The notes under the pieces: generated by a model
The model's database searches: none
What the model saw: only the letters and a program-made list of their open reading frames with translations
What the model was told of the DNA's origin: nothing
Assembly (NCBI RefSeq): GCF_965263005.1
Contig: NZ_OZ253579.1
Location: 2,728,001 to 2,792,000, forward strand
Length of the DNA: 64,000 nucleotides
Direction: 5' to 3'
Source of the DNA: Rariloculus sp965263005
Lineage (GTDB): Bacteria; Pseudomonadota; Gammaproteobacteria; Steroidobacterales; Rariloculaceae
Program-made: the position numbers and the translations under genes
Shown here: positions 1 through 9,342 of the stretch, one piece after another
Layout of the letters: each line of letters begins with the position of its first letter
Numbering within the stretch: the stretch's first letter is position 1

Positions 1-1
1 C

Positions 2-430
2 GGCAGCTTCACGGTATACATAGAAGGCAATCTGTTCCGCGTTGCCGGTATCGATGCCGATGCGATCGGCAAGGAACCGATCAAGCCGCCCGAGGTTTCC
101 GAAGACGCGACCGAAGACGAGATCGAATTCATCGTATGGCAGCAGATGCGCACCTGCTACGACCCCGAGATTCCGATCAACATTGTCGACCTGGGCCTGG
201 TCTACGAGTGCGAGATTCGCCGCGATGACACCCGGCAGCGCATTGTCGGCATAAAAATGACGTTGACGGCCCCGGGTTGCGGCATGGGAGACATACTCAC
301 GGCGGATGTGCGCGAGAAGATCGAGATAGTCCCCACGGTCGCGCGCGCCGACGTCGAACTCGTATTCGATCCGCCATGGAATCAGTCGATGATGTCCGAG
401 GAAGCCCGCCTCGAGACTGGCCTGTTCTAG
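2..430 (+). CDS. sufT: SufT, DUF59/MIP18-family Fe-S assembly factor (5' partial)
   Basis: The reading frame is open from the window edge, so the N-terminus is missing. The visible 142 residues begin GSFTVYIEGNLFRVAGIDAD, the N-terminal module typical of SufT. A DUF59/MIP18 domain follows, with DPEIPINIVDLGLVYE and the cysteine motif TAPGCGMGD. SufT proteins help maturation of iron-sulfur proteins in the cytoplasm and usually sit at the end of a suf operon; upstream suf genes would lie outside the window. The histidine phosphatase gene starts 11 bases downstream on the same strand, so the two may be co-transcribed. Confidence 0.88.
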   Translation, partial: GSFTVYIEGNLFRVAGIDADAIGKEPIKPPEVSEDATEDEIEFIVWQQMRTCYDPEIPINIVDLGLVYECEIRRDDTRQRIVGIKMTLTAPGCGMGDILTADVREKIEIVPTVARADVELVFDPPWNQSMMSEEARLETGLF

Positions 431-441
431 CAGCCGGCAGC

Positions 442-957
442 ATGAAGCGCTTGACGCTGGTCCGGCATGCGAAGTCGAGCTGGAGCGATCCGCGCTTATC
501 AGACCACGATCGGGAGCTTTCGCAGCGCGGTGAGCGGGACGCGCCGCGCATGGGGCGGAGGCTTTGCGCCCGCAAGGCGCGACCGTCGCTGATCCTGAGC
601 AGCACAGCCGTACGTGCGCTCGAAACGGCGAGAATCATCGCGCTCTCGTTCGGCTATCCGAGGGATTTCCCCCAGACCGAGCGTGCCCTCTACCACGCCG
701 ACCCTGGCACACTGTTCGACGTCGTCTGGAGCCGGGACGATACCTGTCGCGACATGATGATCGTCGGCCACAATCCGGGGCTGACCTGGTTCGTCAACGA
801 GTTGCTGACCGACTTCGCGCTCGACAACCTGCCGACCACGGGCATCGTAGCGATCGCTTTCGATGTCGAGACGTGGCAGAAAGCGGATGCGGCCTCGGCT
901 TCGCTTGATTTTTACGACTACCCGAAGAACCCCGCAGCCGTGCCCGAGGACGTTTAG
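442..957 (+). CDS. SixA-like histidine phosphatase family protein
   Basis: This 171-residue protein belongs to the histidine phosphatase (phosphoglycerate mutase-like) superfamily. It starts MKRLTLVRHAKSSW, with RHA instead of the usual RHG, as in the small SixA-type phosphohistidine phosphatases. The other expected motifs are present: SSTAVRALETA, carrying the second phosphate-pocket arginine, and MIVGHNPGL, carrying the second catalytic histidine. No signal peptide is seen, so it is cytoplasmic. I chose the ATG at 442 because it gives the canonical N-terminus directly before the catalytic motif. The substrate is unknown; SixA dephosphorylates phosphohistidine proteins, but that role is only inferred here. 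Confidence 0.85.
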   Translation: MKRLTLVRHAKSSWSDPRLSDHDRELSQRGERDAPRMGRRLCARKARPSLILSSTAVRALETARIIALSFGYPRDFPQTERALYHADPGTLFDVVWSRDDTCRDMMIVGHNPGLTWFVNELLTDFALDNLPTTGIVAIAFDVETWQKADAASASLDFYDYPKNPAAVPEDV

Positions 958-1011
958 CTACGCGGCGGATTGGGTACAATGCAGGACAGCGATTCCTCGG
1001 GAGGAAGGTCC

Positions 1012-1923
1012 ATGCCGTCGAGAGTCATCGTCCCAGCCATCGGTTTCGTGCTCGCCAGCACGCCGGGCTTCGCTCAAAACCCCGCTTTTTCGGCTGAACG
1101 GATGGCCGAGACGGAAATCACACTGGAACAGGTCGGCGACGGGCTCTACGTGTTCTTCGGGATCGGCGGCAACATCGCCGTCTCGATCGGCGAACAGGGC
1201 GTCTTGATCGTCGACGATCAGTTTCCCGAGATGGCGCCGAAGTACCGCGCCAGGATCGGCGAGCTTGGCGGCGGCGACATCGACTTCGCGATCAATACGC
1301 ACTGGCACTACGACCACGCGGACGGGAACAAGCTCCTGGGTCCCGAGGGCACATGGCTCGTCTCACAAGCGAACTCGCGTGAGATGATGACCACGGACAA
1401 CGTGATCAATACCGTTGTCAGAGCGCCGTACAATCAGCCCGCTTACGAGACGGATGCACTGCCGATCTTCGCCTTCGAGGATCGCATGCAGATGCACTTC
1501 AACGGCGAGCGAATCGATCTGATCCACACCGGGCCCGCCCACACGACGGGCGACGCTGCCGTCATCTTTCGCGAGCACAACGCCGTGCATATGGGCGACG
1601 TCTACAACAACGCCGGGTATCCGTTCATCGACGCGGACAACGGCGGCGACATCGACGGCATGATCGAGTTCTGCGCAGCCGTGGTCGAGGAACTCGAGCC
1701 CGGCGCCACCGTGATTCCCGGTCACGGGCCGGTGGCCACGCGCGCCGACCTCGAAGCCTACGTGACGATGCTGACAGCGATCCGCGAACGGATCGCCGAG
1801 CTTGTCGAGCAGGGGGCGACACTCGAGCAGGTCGTTGCCGCGCGGCCGACGGCCGAGTGGGACGATGAGTACGGCGACCCGACGCGAATGGTCGACCGGG
1901 CCTACGCGTCGTTGACGCGCTGA
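1012..1923 (+). CDS. Secreted MBL-fold metallo-hydrolase
   Basis: This 303-residue protein has a Sec signal peptide (about residues 1-21, ending in FAQ). A metallo-beta-lactamase fold follows with a complete metal-binding set: THWHYDHADG (H97, H99, D101, H102), GPAHTTGD (H177), MGD (D196) and PGHGP (H238). The ATG at 1012 is preceded by a GGAAGG-type ribosome binding site; an in-frame TTG at 970 would put extra residues before the signal peptide. The class is broad (beta-lactamase-like, glyoxalase II-like, quinoprotein-relay hydrolases), so the substrate is not assigned. Compare the second MBL gene at 29.9 kb, which has lost two of these ligands. Confidence 0.85.
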   Translation: MPSRVIVPAIGFVLASTPGFAQNPAFSAERMAETEITLEQVGDGLYVFFGIGGNIAVSIGEQGVLIVDDQFPEMAPKYRARIGELGGGDIDFAINTHWHYDHADGNKLLGPEGTWLVSQANSREMMTTDNVINTVVRAPYNQPAYETDALPIFAFEDRMQMHFNGERIDLIHTGPAHTTGDAAVIFREHNAVHMGDVYNNAGYPFIDADNGGDIDGMIEFCAAVVEELEPGATVIPGHGPVATRADLEAYVTMLTAIRERIAELVEQGATLEQVVAARPTAEWDDEYGDPTRMVDRAYASLTR

Positions 1924-2134
1924 ACCGGCGCAACAGGGCCAGTCCTGCAACGCTGGCGTGCGAACGGCCACTTGAGCGCATAATCCAACGCTGACTATCC
2001 GGCGGTCCGCATTGGACGGAGCTCGAAGAATAACCGTTGTGAGGGAGGCCGGAGCGCGCCTTGTACTTCCGCGTTCTGCCCACTCTGGCTGCGATGTCGA
2101 TTGTGGGACGGGACACTGGTAACGGAATGGATGC

Positions 2135-2989
2135 ATGCCCCAAACTCTGAAGAGAGCGTCCGCGCAGCGCGCTCTCGATGTCACCCCCTACTCGCCCGCG
2201 CTCGGCGCCGAAGTCAGAGGCGTTAATCTCGCCAACGGCCTGGACTTGAGGACCTACCGGGAAATCCGGGCAGCCCTGCTCGAGCATCAGGTGCTGTTCT
2301 TCAAGGAACAGACGGAAATCCCGCCACAGACGCAGATCGAGATCGGCAGGATGTTCGGCGAACTCCACATGCATCCGGCCGCGCCGCACATGCACGGCTA
2401 TCCTGAGATATTCGAGATCTACGTCGGCGAGGACTCGAAGGTGGCGAACGGCGAGTTCTGGCACTCCGACGTGTCGTGCGACGAAGTGCCGCCGCTCGGG
2501 ACGATCCTGCAATTGCACATCCTGCCCGAGATCGGCGGAGACACGCTGTTCGCGAACATGTACGCGGCCTACGACGCGCTGTCGGAACCGATGAGGAAGA
2601 TGCTCTCGGGCCTGAGCGCGCTGCACGAATCCGAGCACGTCTACCGCGAGCGCTATTCCGATCGGGGTGTCGACGACACCGCCAGGCGCTATCCGGAAGC
2701 GACTCACCCCGTCGTACGCACGCATCCGGAAACCGGCAGAAAGGCACTCTATGTCAACCGCACCTTCACGACCCGGATCAACGAGCTTCAGGAAGCGGAG
2801 AGCAACGCCGTGCTCGAATTCCTGTTCGATCACTGCGAAGGCGTCGACTTTCAGATCAGATATCGCTGGGAGCGCAACGAGGTCGCGTTCTGGGACAACC
2901 GCTGCGCGATGCACAGGGCGATCTGGGATTATTGGCCCGAGCAGCGCAAGGGACGGCGCGTCACGATCAAGGGCGACAGGCCGACATGA
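2135..2989 (+). CDS. TauD/TfdA-family 2-oxoglutarate-dependent dioxygenase
   Basis: This 284-residue protein matches the TauD/TfdA family in length and layout. The iron-binding facial triad is visible: WHSD (His-X-Asp) near residue 109 and the distal histidine in NRCAMHRAIWDY near residue 260. The 2-oxoglutarate-binding arginine lies in the terminal KGRRVTIKG. Such enzymes oxidise taurine, alkyl sulfates, phenoxyacids or other small substrates; the substrate cannot be told from sequence. The gene for an SLC13-type anion transporter follows 47 bases downstream on the same strand, which makes uptake of an organic acid or sulfonate plausible, but that is inference. Confidence 0.88.
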   Translation: MPQTLKRASAQRALDVTPYSPALGAEVRGVNLANGLDLRTYREIRAALLEHQVLFFKEQTEIPPQTQIEIGRMFGELHMHPAAPHMHGYPEIFEIYVGEDSKVANGEFWHSDVSCDEVPPLGTILQLHILPEIGGDTLFANMYAAYDALSEPMRKMLSGLSALHESEHVYRERYSDRGVDDTARRYPEATHPVVRTHPETGRKALYVNRTFTTRINELQEAESNAVLEFLFDHCEGVDFQIRYRWERNEVAFWDNRCAMHRAIWDYWPEQRKGRRVTIKGDRPT

Positions 2990-3036
2990 ATCGGGCGCCG
3001 CGCCGCGCCGGTTGACTGAACGCCAACACTGACGAC

Positions 3037-4440
3037 ATGGCCGGCGCGGGCAGCATCTACAAAAACGGCTTGCTCGTAGCGGGTCCCGTTAGCGCGGCTG
3101 CCGTCTGGTTTACGCTCAGATCGGCGGGACTCGAACCCGACGCGTGCTGGTGCGGCGCCGTGACGGCCTGGTGTGCAATCTGGTGGACGTTCGAGGTCGT
3201 CCCGCTGCCCGTCACGGCGCTGATTCCGTTCGCCGTCCTGCCGCTGGGCGGCGTTCTCACGCATCGCGAAGTTGCCGTGGCCTACGGCGATACGCTGATT
3301 CTGCTCATGCTCGCCGGTTCGATCATCTCGACAGCGATCGAGAAGTGCGGCGCCCACCGGCGGATCGCCGTCGGCATGGTCAAGCTCGTGGGCACGCGGG
3401 GGGACCGGCGAATCGTGCTCGGTTTCCTCGCGGCTTCGGCTGGCTTGAGCATGTGGATCTCGAACACGGCGACCGTCGTGATGCTGCTGCCCGTCGCGCT
3501 TGCCGTGCTCGACGGCGCGGCCAACCGTGAACGCCTCATGGCGCCGCTGCTGCTCGCCGTGGCTTACGGGGCAGCGATCGGCGGCAGCGCAACGCCCGTG
3601 GGCACGCCGCCGAACCTGATCTTCATCCAGAACTATGCTGCGGCGACCGGCAATGAAATCGGCTTCCTGGAGTGGATGCGGATCGGAGTTCCCGTAGTCG
3701 TGTTGATGCTGCCCGTTGCCTGGCTCTGGCTGACGCGGAACCTCGGCCGTGAATCGCGCGCCTTCGAATTGCCCGAGCTCGGCCCGTGGCGAACGGATCA
3801 GAAGCGCGTCATGATCGTGCTTGCACTGACCGCGCTCGGCTGGCTCACGCGCAGCGCCCCGTTCGGCGGCTGGAGTACGCTGATCGGTGCTGAAGCTCAC
3901 GCTGGCGACAGCACGGTGGCGCTGGTCGCGGTCGCCGCGCTGTTCGCGCTGCCGTCCGGCCGCGGCAACGGCAGCCGGCTGCTCGATTGGCAGACGGCCT
4001 CGTCGATCCCGTGGGGCGTGTTCATCACAATCGGAGGCGGCATCGCGATCGGTCTCGCATTTCGCGAATCGACCCTCGGCGCCGCGCTGGGCGAAGCGCT
4101 TGCGCCCGTCGCGGAGCTTCCGCTGCTGTTCATGATTCTCGTGCTGTGCCTGCTCGCGACCTTCTTCACGGAGATCACGAGCAACACGGCTGTCGCCAAC
4201 ATTCTCATGCCTGTCATGGCCGCCACGGGCACCGCCGCGGGCGTCGACCCGATCCTGCTCATGGTCCCCGTGACGCTCGGGACGAACTTCGCCTTCATGC
4301 TGCCGGTCGCGACGGCGCCGAACGCGATCGTGCACGGAACGGGCAAAGTGCAGGTCGCGAGAATGGTCCGCGAAGGATTGATACTCAACGTGCTCGGCGC
4401 CGTTGTGATCACGGCGGTGTGCTACCTGATTCTGCGCTGA
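3037..4440 (+). CDS. SLC13/DASS-family sodium:dicarboxylate/anion symporter
   Basis: This 467-residue integral membrane protein has roughly 11-13 hydrophobic segments. The two Ser-Asn-Thr signature motifs of the DASS (divalent anion:sodium symporter, SLC13) family are present: WISNTATVVMLLP near residue 145 and EITSNTAVANILMP near residue 380. These motifs form the substrate and sodium sites in VcINDY-type carriers. The expected role is uptake of C4-dicarboxylates, citrate or sulfate across the inner membrane. It sits just downstream of a TauD-like dioxygenase, probably in the same transcript. A long ORF on the opposite strand over this gene is an artefact of high GC. Confidence 0.9.
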   Translation: MAGAGSIYKNGLLVAGPVSAAAVWFTLRSAGLEPDACWCGAVTAWCAIWWTFEVVPLPVTALIPFAVLPLGGVLTHREVAVAYGDTLILLMLAGSIISTAIEKCGAHRRIAVGMVKLVGTRGDRRIVLGFLAASAGLSMWISNTATVVMLLPVALAVLDGAANRERLMAPLLLAVAYGAAIGGSATPVGTPPNLIFIQNYAAATGNEIGFLEWMRIGVPVVVLMLPVAWLWLTRNLGRESRAFELPELGPWRTDQKRVMIVLALTALGWLTRSAPFGGWSTLIGAEAHAGDSTVALVAVAALFALPSGRGNGSRLLDWQTASSIPWGVFITIGGGIAIGLAFRESTLGAALGEALAPVAELPLLFMILVLCLLATFFTEITSNTAVANILMPVMAATGTAAGVDPILLMVPVTLGTNFAFMLPVATAPNAIVHGTGKVQVARMVREGLILNVLGAVVITAVCYLILR

Positions 4441-4622
4441 CCGCGCGCCAGGATCGATGCCCAGCCGTTCGGCCTCGGGCGCTTCGTCGTGTCGACGCGC
4501 TGCTTCGAACGGATCAGGCGGCGCGTGCGCCTGTCGCTCCGGCCCTGCGTCAGCGCTTGCGGGAATCGCGCCGCCCGCCTTCTCGCCCGTCAGCGCTCAT
4601 CGCGCGATCGGCGAGGCTCCCG

Positions 4623-6482
4623 TCAGCGCACGTCGCAGAAGCAGTAAGCGTAAATACCACGCGGGTCGTTGAAGCGATCGATGAACGCCAACGGCTCGCT
4701 GGCCGCTTCGAGCAGTGTCGTGAGCGAGCGCGGCAGGCGCGCCTCGTACCCGAGCGCGGCAACTGCCGGCGAGGCCGTGCGCATCACATCGAGCAGCAAC
4801 CGGTCGAAGAAGTTGAGCGTGGGGTCGAAGTACTCGATCGCGTAGCCATCCTCGGCCAGGCCCCCGAGCTCGGCCGCTGACCGAATCGCGTCGTCGAGGT
4901 CGCCAAGCTCGTCGACGAGCCCGTGCGCAAGCGCCTGACTGCCGACCCATACCACACCGCGCGCGACGCGGTCGATCTCCTCGATACTCTTGCCGCGATG
5001 TTCTGCAACCTTGCCGATGAACTCATCGTAGATATAACGAACACTTTCGTCGACGATGCCCTTGAAGTCATCGCCGAGGCCGAGAAGAATATCGGACTGT
5101 CCGGAAAGCTCCGTCGTGCCGACGCCGTCGACGTGGATGCCGATCCGATCCAGCGTGCGCTGAAACGTCGGAATCATCGCGCCGACGCCGATCGACCCGG
5201 TGAGGGTCGTTGGACTCGCCCATATCTCGTCCGCCGTCATCGAGATCCAGTACCCGCCCGACGCCGCGACGCTGCCCATCGAGACGACCACGGGCCGCCC
5301 GGATTCCTGGAATACCTCGATCTCTCTCAGGATCAACGCGGATGCGAATGCACTGCCGCCCGGACTGTCGACGCGCAGCACGAGGGACTTGATCTCTTCG
5401 TCCGCGGCCGCCCGCCGGATGAGCCGGGCCGTCGACTCACCGCCGACGGAACCTGGCGGCTGAACGCCGTCGAGTATCGTCCCCGACGCGACGATGACGC
5501 CGATCTTGCCGTCCTGCCCGCGCCCGGCATCGCGCGGACCGAAAGCGTCCAGGTAGTCGTCATGATCGACCCGGGCATAGTCCCCGCCGATACTCCACGC
5601 CGGCGCCTCGCCGACGAGCTCGACAAGATGGCTGCGCATGGCGTCGCGCGTCATGAGTTCGTCGACCAGGCCGTAGTCGACCGCGAGCCGCCCCGCATCG
5701 CCGCCCGCACCGCGCAACAACGCAAGCGCCTCGTCGGCATAGCGCTGCAAGCTGCCCTCATCGAGCCCGCGGGCCGACGTGACGCGCTGCTGATAAGCTC
5801 TCCACAGTTCGTTGAGATAGGCCTCGCTCGCCTCGCGGTCCTCCGGCGACATGTCGTCGCGCGTCATCGGCTCAGGGAACGATTTGTATTCGCCGACCGT
5901 CCAGACGTTATAGTCGACGTAGAGCGCGTCGAGCGCGGATTTGTAATACGGCAGGTAGCGGCTGTAGCCGTCGACGTACACCGAACCCATCGGGTGCATG
6001 AATATCTCGTCTGCCTGCGCCGCGAGGTAGTACTGCGTTTCGCTGAACGCGTCGCCGATCGCGATCACGGGCTTTTCGCTCTCCTTGAACGCCACGATCT
6101 CGTCGGCCAATTCCTCAAGCTTGCTGAGTCCGGCTGCGCTCAGACCGTCAAGCTCAAGCACGAGCGCCTCGATCCGCTCGTCGTCTTTCGCCTCGCGCAG
6201 CGCATCTACCAGCCCCTTGAGCAAGGTCTCGTTCACGGCGATCCCCTGCGCCCTGGCGAGCGCCCGCTCGAAGCTGTTGCCCGACAATTGATCCACGAGC
6301 ACGCCCTCGGGAGCGAGCACGAGGGCCGCTCGGCCCGGCACCAGCGGCGTATCGGGCGCAAGTGCCGCCAACGCACCGAGCAGGATTGCGAACATCAGAA
6401 CAAGGTGAACCCCCCTTCTGACCCGGTCGAGCCCGCGCCAGATCGATCTCAGGACCCGCATTACAGTTGACTGGCTACTCAT
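4623..6482 (-). CDS. sppA: Signal peptide peptidase SppA, 67K type
   Basis: This 619-residue protein has one N-terminal membrane segment (about residues 24-45) and two tandem ClpP-like S49 peptidase repeats, as in the E. coli long form of SppA. The catalytic lysine is expected in the N-terminal repeat at VGEYKSFPEPM, and the nucleophilic serine in the C-terminal repeat at GSVAASGGYWIS; both motifs are intact. SppA degrades signal peptides left in the inner membrane after secretion. The gene starts 31 bases after the stop codon of the TRAP large permease on the same strand, so it may be the last gene of that operon. A long ORF on the plus strand here is a shadow. Confidence 0.93.
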   Translation of the reverse strand: MSSQSTVMRVLRSIWRGLDRVRRGVHLVLMFAILLGALAALAPDTPLVPGRAALVLAPEGVLVDQLSGNSFERALARAQGIAVNETLLKGLVDALREAKDDERIEALVLELDGLSAAGLSKLEELADEIVAFKESEKPVIAIGDAFSETQYYLAAQADEIFMHPMGSVYVDGYSRYLPYYKSALDALYVDYNVWTVGEYKSFPEPMTRDDMSPEDREASEAYLNELWRAYQQRVTSARGLDEGSLQRYADEALALLRGAGGDAGRLAVDYGLVDELMTRDAMRSHLVELVGEAPAWSIGGDYARVDHDDYLDAFGPRDAGRGQDGKIGVIVASGTILDGVQPPGSVGGESTARLIRRAAADEEIKSLVLRVDSPGGSAFASALILREIEVFQESGRPVVVSMGSVAASGGYWISMTADEIWASPTTLTGSIGVGAMIPTFQRTLDRIGIHVDGVGTTELSGQSDILLGLGDDFKGIVDESVRYIYDEFIGKVAEHRGKSIEEIDRVARGVVWVGSQALAHGLVDELGDLDDAIRSAAELGGLAEDGYAIEYFDPTLNFFDRLLLDVMRTASPAVAALGYEARLPRSLTTLLEAASEPLAFIDRFNDPRGIYAYCFCDVR

Positions 6483-6513
6483 GATTCACAACCCCGCAAA
6501 ACCGGAAACGGTG

Positions 6514-7800
6514 TCAGCCCAGCAAGAACAATGATAACTCCGGGACGTACGCGATTATCACGACGCATAGCATCAATACGAGGAGAAACGGCAGCGTCGC
6601 CCAATACACCGCGATGATGTCCTTGTCGAAACGGTAGCTTGAAATGAACAGGTTCAGGCCGACCGGCGGGGTCAGATAGCCCAGTTCCATCGCCGCGAGA
6701 AAAACAATGCCGAGATGGATCGGATGGATCCCGTACAGGGACGCGACCGGCAGAATGAGTGGTACGACGAGCACGATCGCCGAGAAGATATCGAGGATCG
6801 CACCGAGCACGAGAAGGAATAGGAGCAACGCGGCCAGGAAGGTCCCGCGGCCCTCCACATGCTCGCTGATCAGCTCGAACAGGCGCTGTGGCAGACCGAT
6901 GTCGATCAGGTAGTTCGTCGACGCCAACGACATCCCGAGAATGATCAGGATGGCGCCGACGAGCACCATCGAATCGCGCACGATGCGGGCTGCACTTCGC
7001 CACGGAACCTCGCGAAGTACGGCGAACTCGACGATCGCGACGTAGAACACCGTGACGGCCGCGGCTTCCGATACGGCAAAGTAGCCGCTGTAGATCCCGC
7101 CGAGTACGACGATCGGCAGCGGCAACTCCCATTTCGCCTCACGGACCGCCGCAAGCACCTCCCTTGCGGAAGCCTCGCCGCGCGAGCCGCGCGCGTGCCG
7201 GTTCCGCCAGTAGCCATACAACGACAGCAGCACGAGCATGAGCGTGCCCGGGAGGATTCCGGCGAGAAACAGATCGTCGATCGGAGCCTGGGCGACGACC
7301 CCGTAGAGGATCAAGGGCAGGGATGGCGCGAACAGCAGGCCGAGACTTCCGGACGCGGTGACAAGCCCGAGGCTGAACCGCTCGCTGTAGCCTGCCTGGA
7401 CCAACGCCGGAAAAAGCAACGCACCGAGTGCGACGATCGTCACCCCCGAAGCGCCCGTGAACGCGGTGAACAGCGCGCACGCCGCCAATGAGATCATCGC
7501 GAGTCCGCCAGGCAACCAGCCGAGCAGCGCTTGGGACAAGCGAACGAGACGCCTTGGCGCCTGTCCCTCGCTGAGCAGAAATCCCGCGAAGGTAAACAAC
7601 GGAATGGCAACCAGCACGGGCGTTTCGGCGATACCGAAGAACTCGATCGCCATGACCGAAAGATCCACGCCCGCGCGGGAAAAGCCGATCATCGCGCTAG
7701 CGGCGATTACGGCGAACAGCGGCGCACCGAGCAGCGCCAGCAACACGAGCAATATGCCGGTAAGGATCACTCGCGCCCGGCCCGTATCCGCGATACGCAT
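6514..7800 (-). CDS. dctM: TRAP transporter large permease, DctM subunit
   Basis: This 428-residue protein has about 12 transmembrane segments and the DctM/SiaM signature layout, for example the GASGVTIVALGALLFPAL and PVGLNLFISS motifs. With DctQ it forms the membrane part of a sodium-driven tripartite ATP-independent periplasmic transporter. I place the start at the ATG at 7800 (MRIADTGRARVILTG); the longer frame upstream only mirrors dctQ. It overlaps the 3' end of dctQ by 34 bases, indicating translational coupling. The substrate class (C4-dicarboxylates, sugar acids, lipids) is unknown, but the TatT-containing operon type differs from classical DctPQM. Confidence 0.92.
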   Translation of the reverse strand: MRIADTGRARVILTGILLVLLALLGAPLFAVIAASAMIGFSRAGVDLSVMAIEFFGIAETPVLVAIPLFTFAGFLLSEGQAPRRLVRLSQALLGWLPGGLAMISLAACALFTAFTGASGVTIVALGALLFPALVQAGYSERFSLGLVTASGSLGLLFAPSLPLILYGVVAQAPIDDLFLAGILPGTLMLVLLSLYGYWRNRHARGSRGEASAREVLAAVREAKWELPLPIVVLGGIYSGYFAVSEAAAVTVFYVAIVEFAVLREVPWRSAARIVRDSMVLVGAILIILGMSLASTNYLIDIGLPQRLFELISEHVEGRGTFLAALLLFLLVLGAILDIFSAIVLVVPLILPVASLYGIHPIHLGIVFLAAMELGYLTPPVGLNLFISSYRFDKDIIAVYWATLPFLLVLMLCVVIIAYVPELSLFLLG

Positions 7801-8267
7801 CGCAACGCGTACCTGTAGCTTACGAGCGCGAAACCGATGGGCAGGATCAGTTGAAAGATCCAGGCCGGCCATGTGCCGAGCAGGACATCTTCGAACGCTC
7901 GCGAATCGCGAACGAAGCTCCACGAGTACCAGGCGAGCCAGGCCGCGACGACGGCGGTGAAAAGCTCGACGACGGCGTTGACCGGCCGGCCGATTCGCGC
8001 CGGCAGCGCGCGCTCGGCGAGATTGATCGCGATGTGCCTGCCGTCGCGGCTCGCCGCGATCGCGCCGATCACGGCCAGCCACAGCACCGCGAGACGAATG
8101 AGCCCATCGGCCCAGGGCAAGCCGATCGAAAACACGTTGCGCAGCACGATCTGGGCGAAGGCCAACACGCCGAGCCCGGCGAGGAGCGCAATCAGAAACG
8201 CGTTTTCAATCGCTCGCCCAAGCTTCTCGGCGCGCACCAGCCAGGGATGCCGCGAGGCCTGGTCCAA
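7767..8267 (-). CDS. dctQ: TRAP transporter small permease, DctQ subunit
   Basis: This 166-residue protein has four predicted transmembrane segments, typical of the DctQ small permease. The family-like motifs AQIVLRNVFSIGLPWADGLIRLAVLWLA and RDGRHIAINL are present in the expected places (only parts quoted are diagnostic: VLRNVF, PWADGL, GRHIAI). It links the periplasmic binding protein to the large permease. It starts 4 bases after the dctP stop and overlaps dctM, so the dctPQM genes form one operon. Confidence 0.9.
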   Translation of the reverse strand: MDQASRHPWLVRAEKLGRAIENAFLIALLAGLGVLAFAQIVLRNVFSIGLPWADGLIRLAVLWLAVIGAIAASRDGRHIAINLAERALPARIGRPVNAVVELFTAVVAAWLAWYSWSFVRDSRAFEDVLLGTWPAWIFQLILPIGFALVSYRYALRCVSRIRAGRE

Positions 8268-8271
8268 CTCG

Positions 8272-9342
8272 CTACTCTGAGCGGCCTGGCGCGACGCCGT
8301 TGTTCGCGCGGTACTCTTCGAGCAGGACGAGCAACTCGTCGAGCAGCGCCACGTCGATGTCGGAGCGGCGCCGAAGCTCGGGATAAATGGTCTGGATGGT
8401 GCGCCGCCACCCGGCGACGTCGTCCGGATTCACGGTCACGGGCTGCACACCGATTTCGGTCATCACCTGCCGCGCCTCGCGATTGTCCTCGCGGGACGCG
8501 CGGTCGATTCGCTGCATCACTTCGCCCATGACGTCGCGCACGATGCGCTCGCCGTCCGCGGGCAGCGCGGTCAACGTCCTCGCGTCCACGGCGAAAATTC
8601 CCATCGAATAAGACACGGGGAGTTCCGTGCGGTAGCTGACCTTCGTGTGCCACTGCAACGTGAGCGCTGCTACCGGGGATGCCGCGACGACATCGAGCAA
8701 GCCCGTCTGCAGGCCCGTCAGCACGTCGGTGAGCGGCAGGATGACGGGCGACAGGCCGAGCGATTCCATCGCCATGAAGCTGATCGGGTCGCCCTCGGGG
8801 ACCCAGACCTTGCGCCGGAACAGATCTTCGACGCTGCCGATCGGCTCGTTGGCCATCACATTCGCGAATCCGCCTTCGCTGAAACCGAGGCTGATAAAAC
8901 CGGCCTCTTCCAGGCCTGCTGCGAGCTTCGGGTCGAGACGTTCCCGAACGTAGTCGACCTCTTCAAGAGAACGAAACAGCAGCGGAATCCCATAGAGGTT
9001 CAGCGCCTGATAGCGTTCGGACAGTCCGCTGGCCGTGAAAGCGCCGCCGTGAAGCTGCCCGATCCGGATCTTTCTGAGGACCTGGGCATCGTTGCCCATG
9101 ACGCCGCCCGGATAGAATTTGAGCTCGACCTCGCCATCGGTGAGCTCGCGGATGCGCTGCGCTCCGGCGCGCATCTCGCGCATCCATTGCGAGCCGTCCG
9201 GCACGACCGTCGCCACCTTGATCTCGGCGGCGCAGAGCTGCCCGGCGATGCCCGCGAACGCGAGCAGGGCAATCGCCGTGCGCCGCAATCCGATACCGCC
9301 GACGACACGCATCAGGGCTGCACTCGCTCGAACGACGCCCAT
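8272..9342 (-). CDS. dctP: TRAP transporter periplasmic substrate-binding protein, DctP family
   Basis: This is a 356-residue exported protein. After a signal peptide ending near CAAE, the mature part begins IKVATVVPDGSQWMREM, as in DctP-family binding proteins. Other family marks are MTDGEV-like RELTDGEVELKFYPGGVMGND and the conserved arginine region near RKVWVPEGDP. The ATG at 9342 overlaps the tatT stop codon as TGATG, which supports this start over the in-frame ATG at 9312. The protein binds the substrate in the periplasm and hands it to DctQM. The binding-site residues do not allow me to name the ligand. Confidence 0.9.
   Translation of the reverse strand: MGVVRASAALMRVVGGIGLRRTAIALLAFAGIAGQLCAAEIKVATVVPDGSQWMREMRAGAQRIRELTDGEVELKFYPGGVMGNDAQVLRKIRIGQLHGGAFTASGLSERYQALNLYGIPLLFRSLEEVDYVRERLDPKLAAGLEEAGFISLGFSEGGFANVMANEPIGSVEDLFRRKVWVPEGDPISFMAMESLGLSPVILPLTDVLTGLQTGLLDVVAASPVAALTLQWHTKVSYRTELPVSYSMGIFAVDARTLTALPADGERIVRDVMGEVMQRIDRASREDNREARQVMTEIGVQPVTVNPDDVAGWRRTIQTIYPELRRRSDIDVALLDELLVLLEEYRANNGVAPGRSE

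Noticed and set aside
2929..4335. 468-codon ORF on the minus strand over the SLC13 gene
   Set aside because: The composition is Arg/His/Asp-rich without any domain, and it is the mirror of a well-recognised membrane protein. High GC makes long antisense frames common in this genome.
4923..6470. 515-codon plus-strand ORF over sppA
   Set aside because: It is a frame shadow of a clear two-domain S49 peptidase and has no family features.
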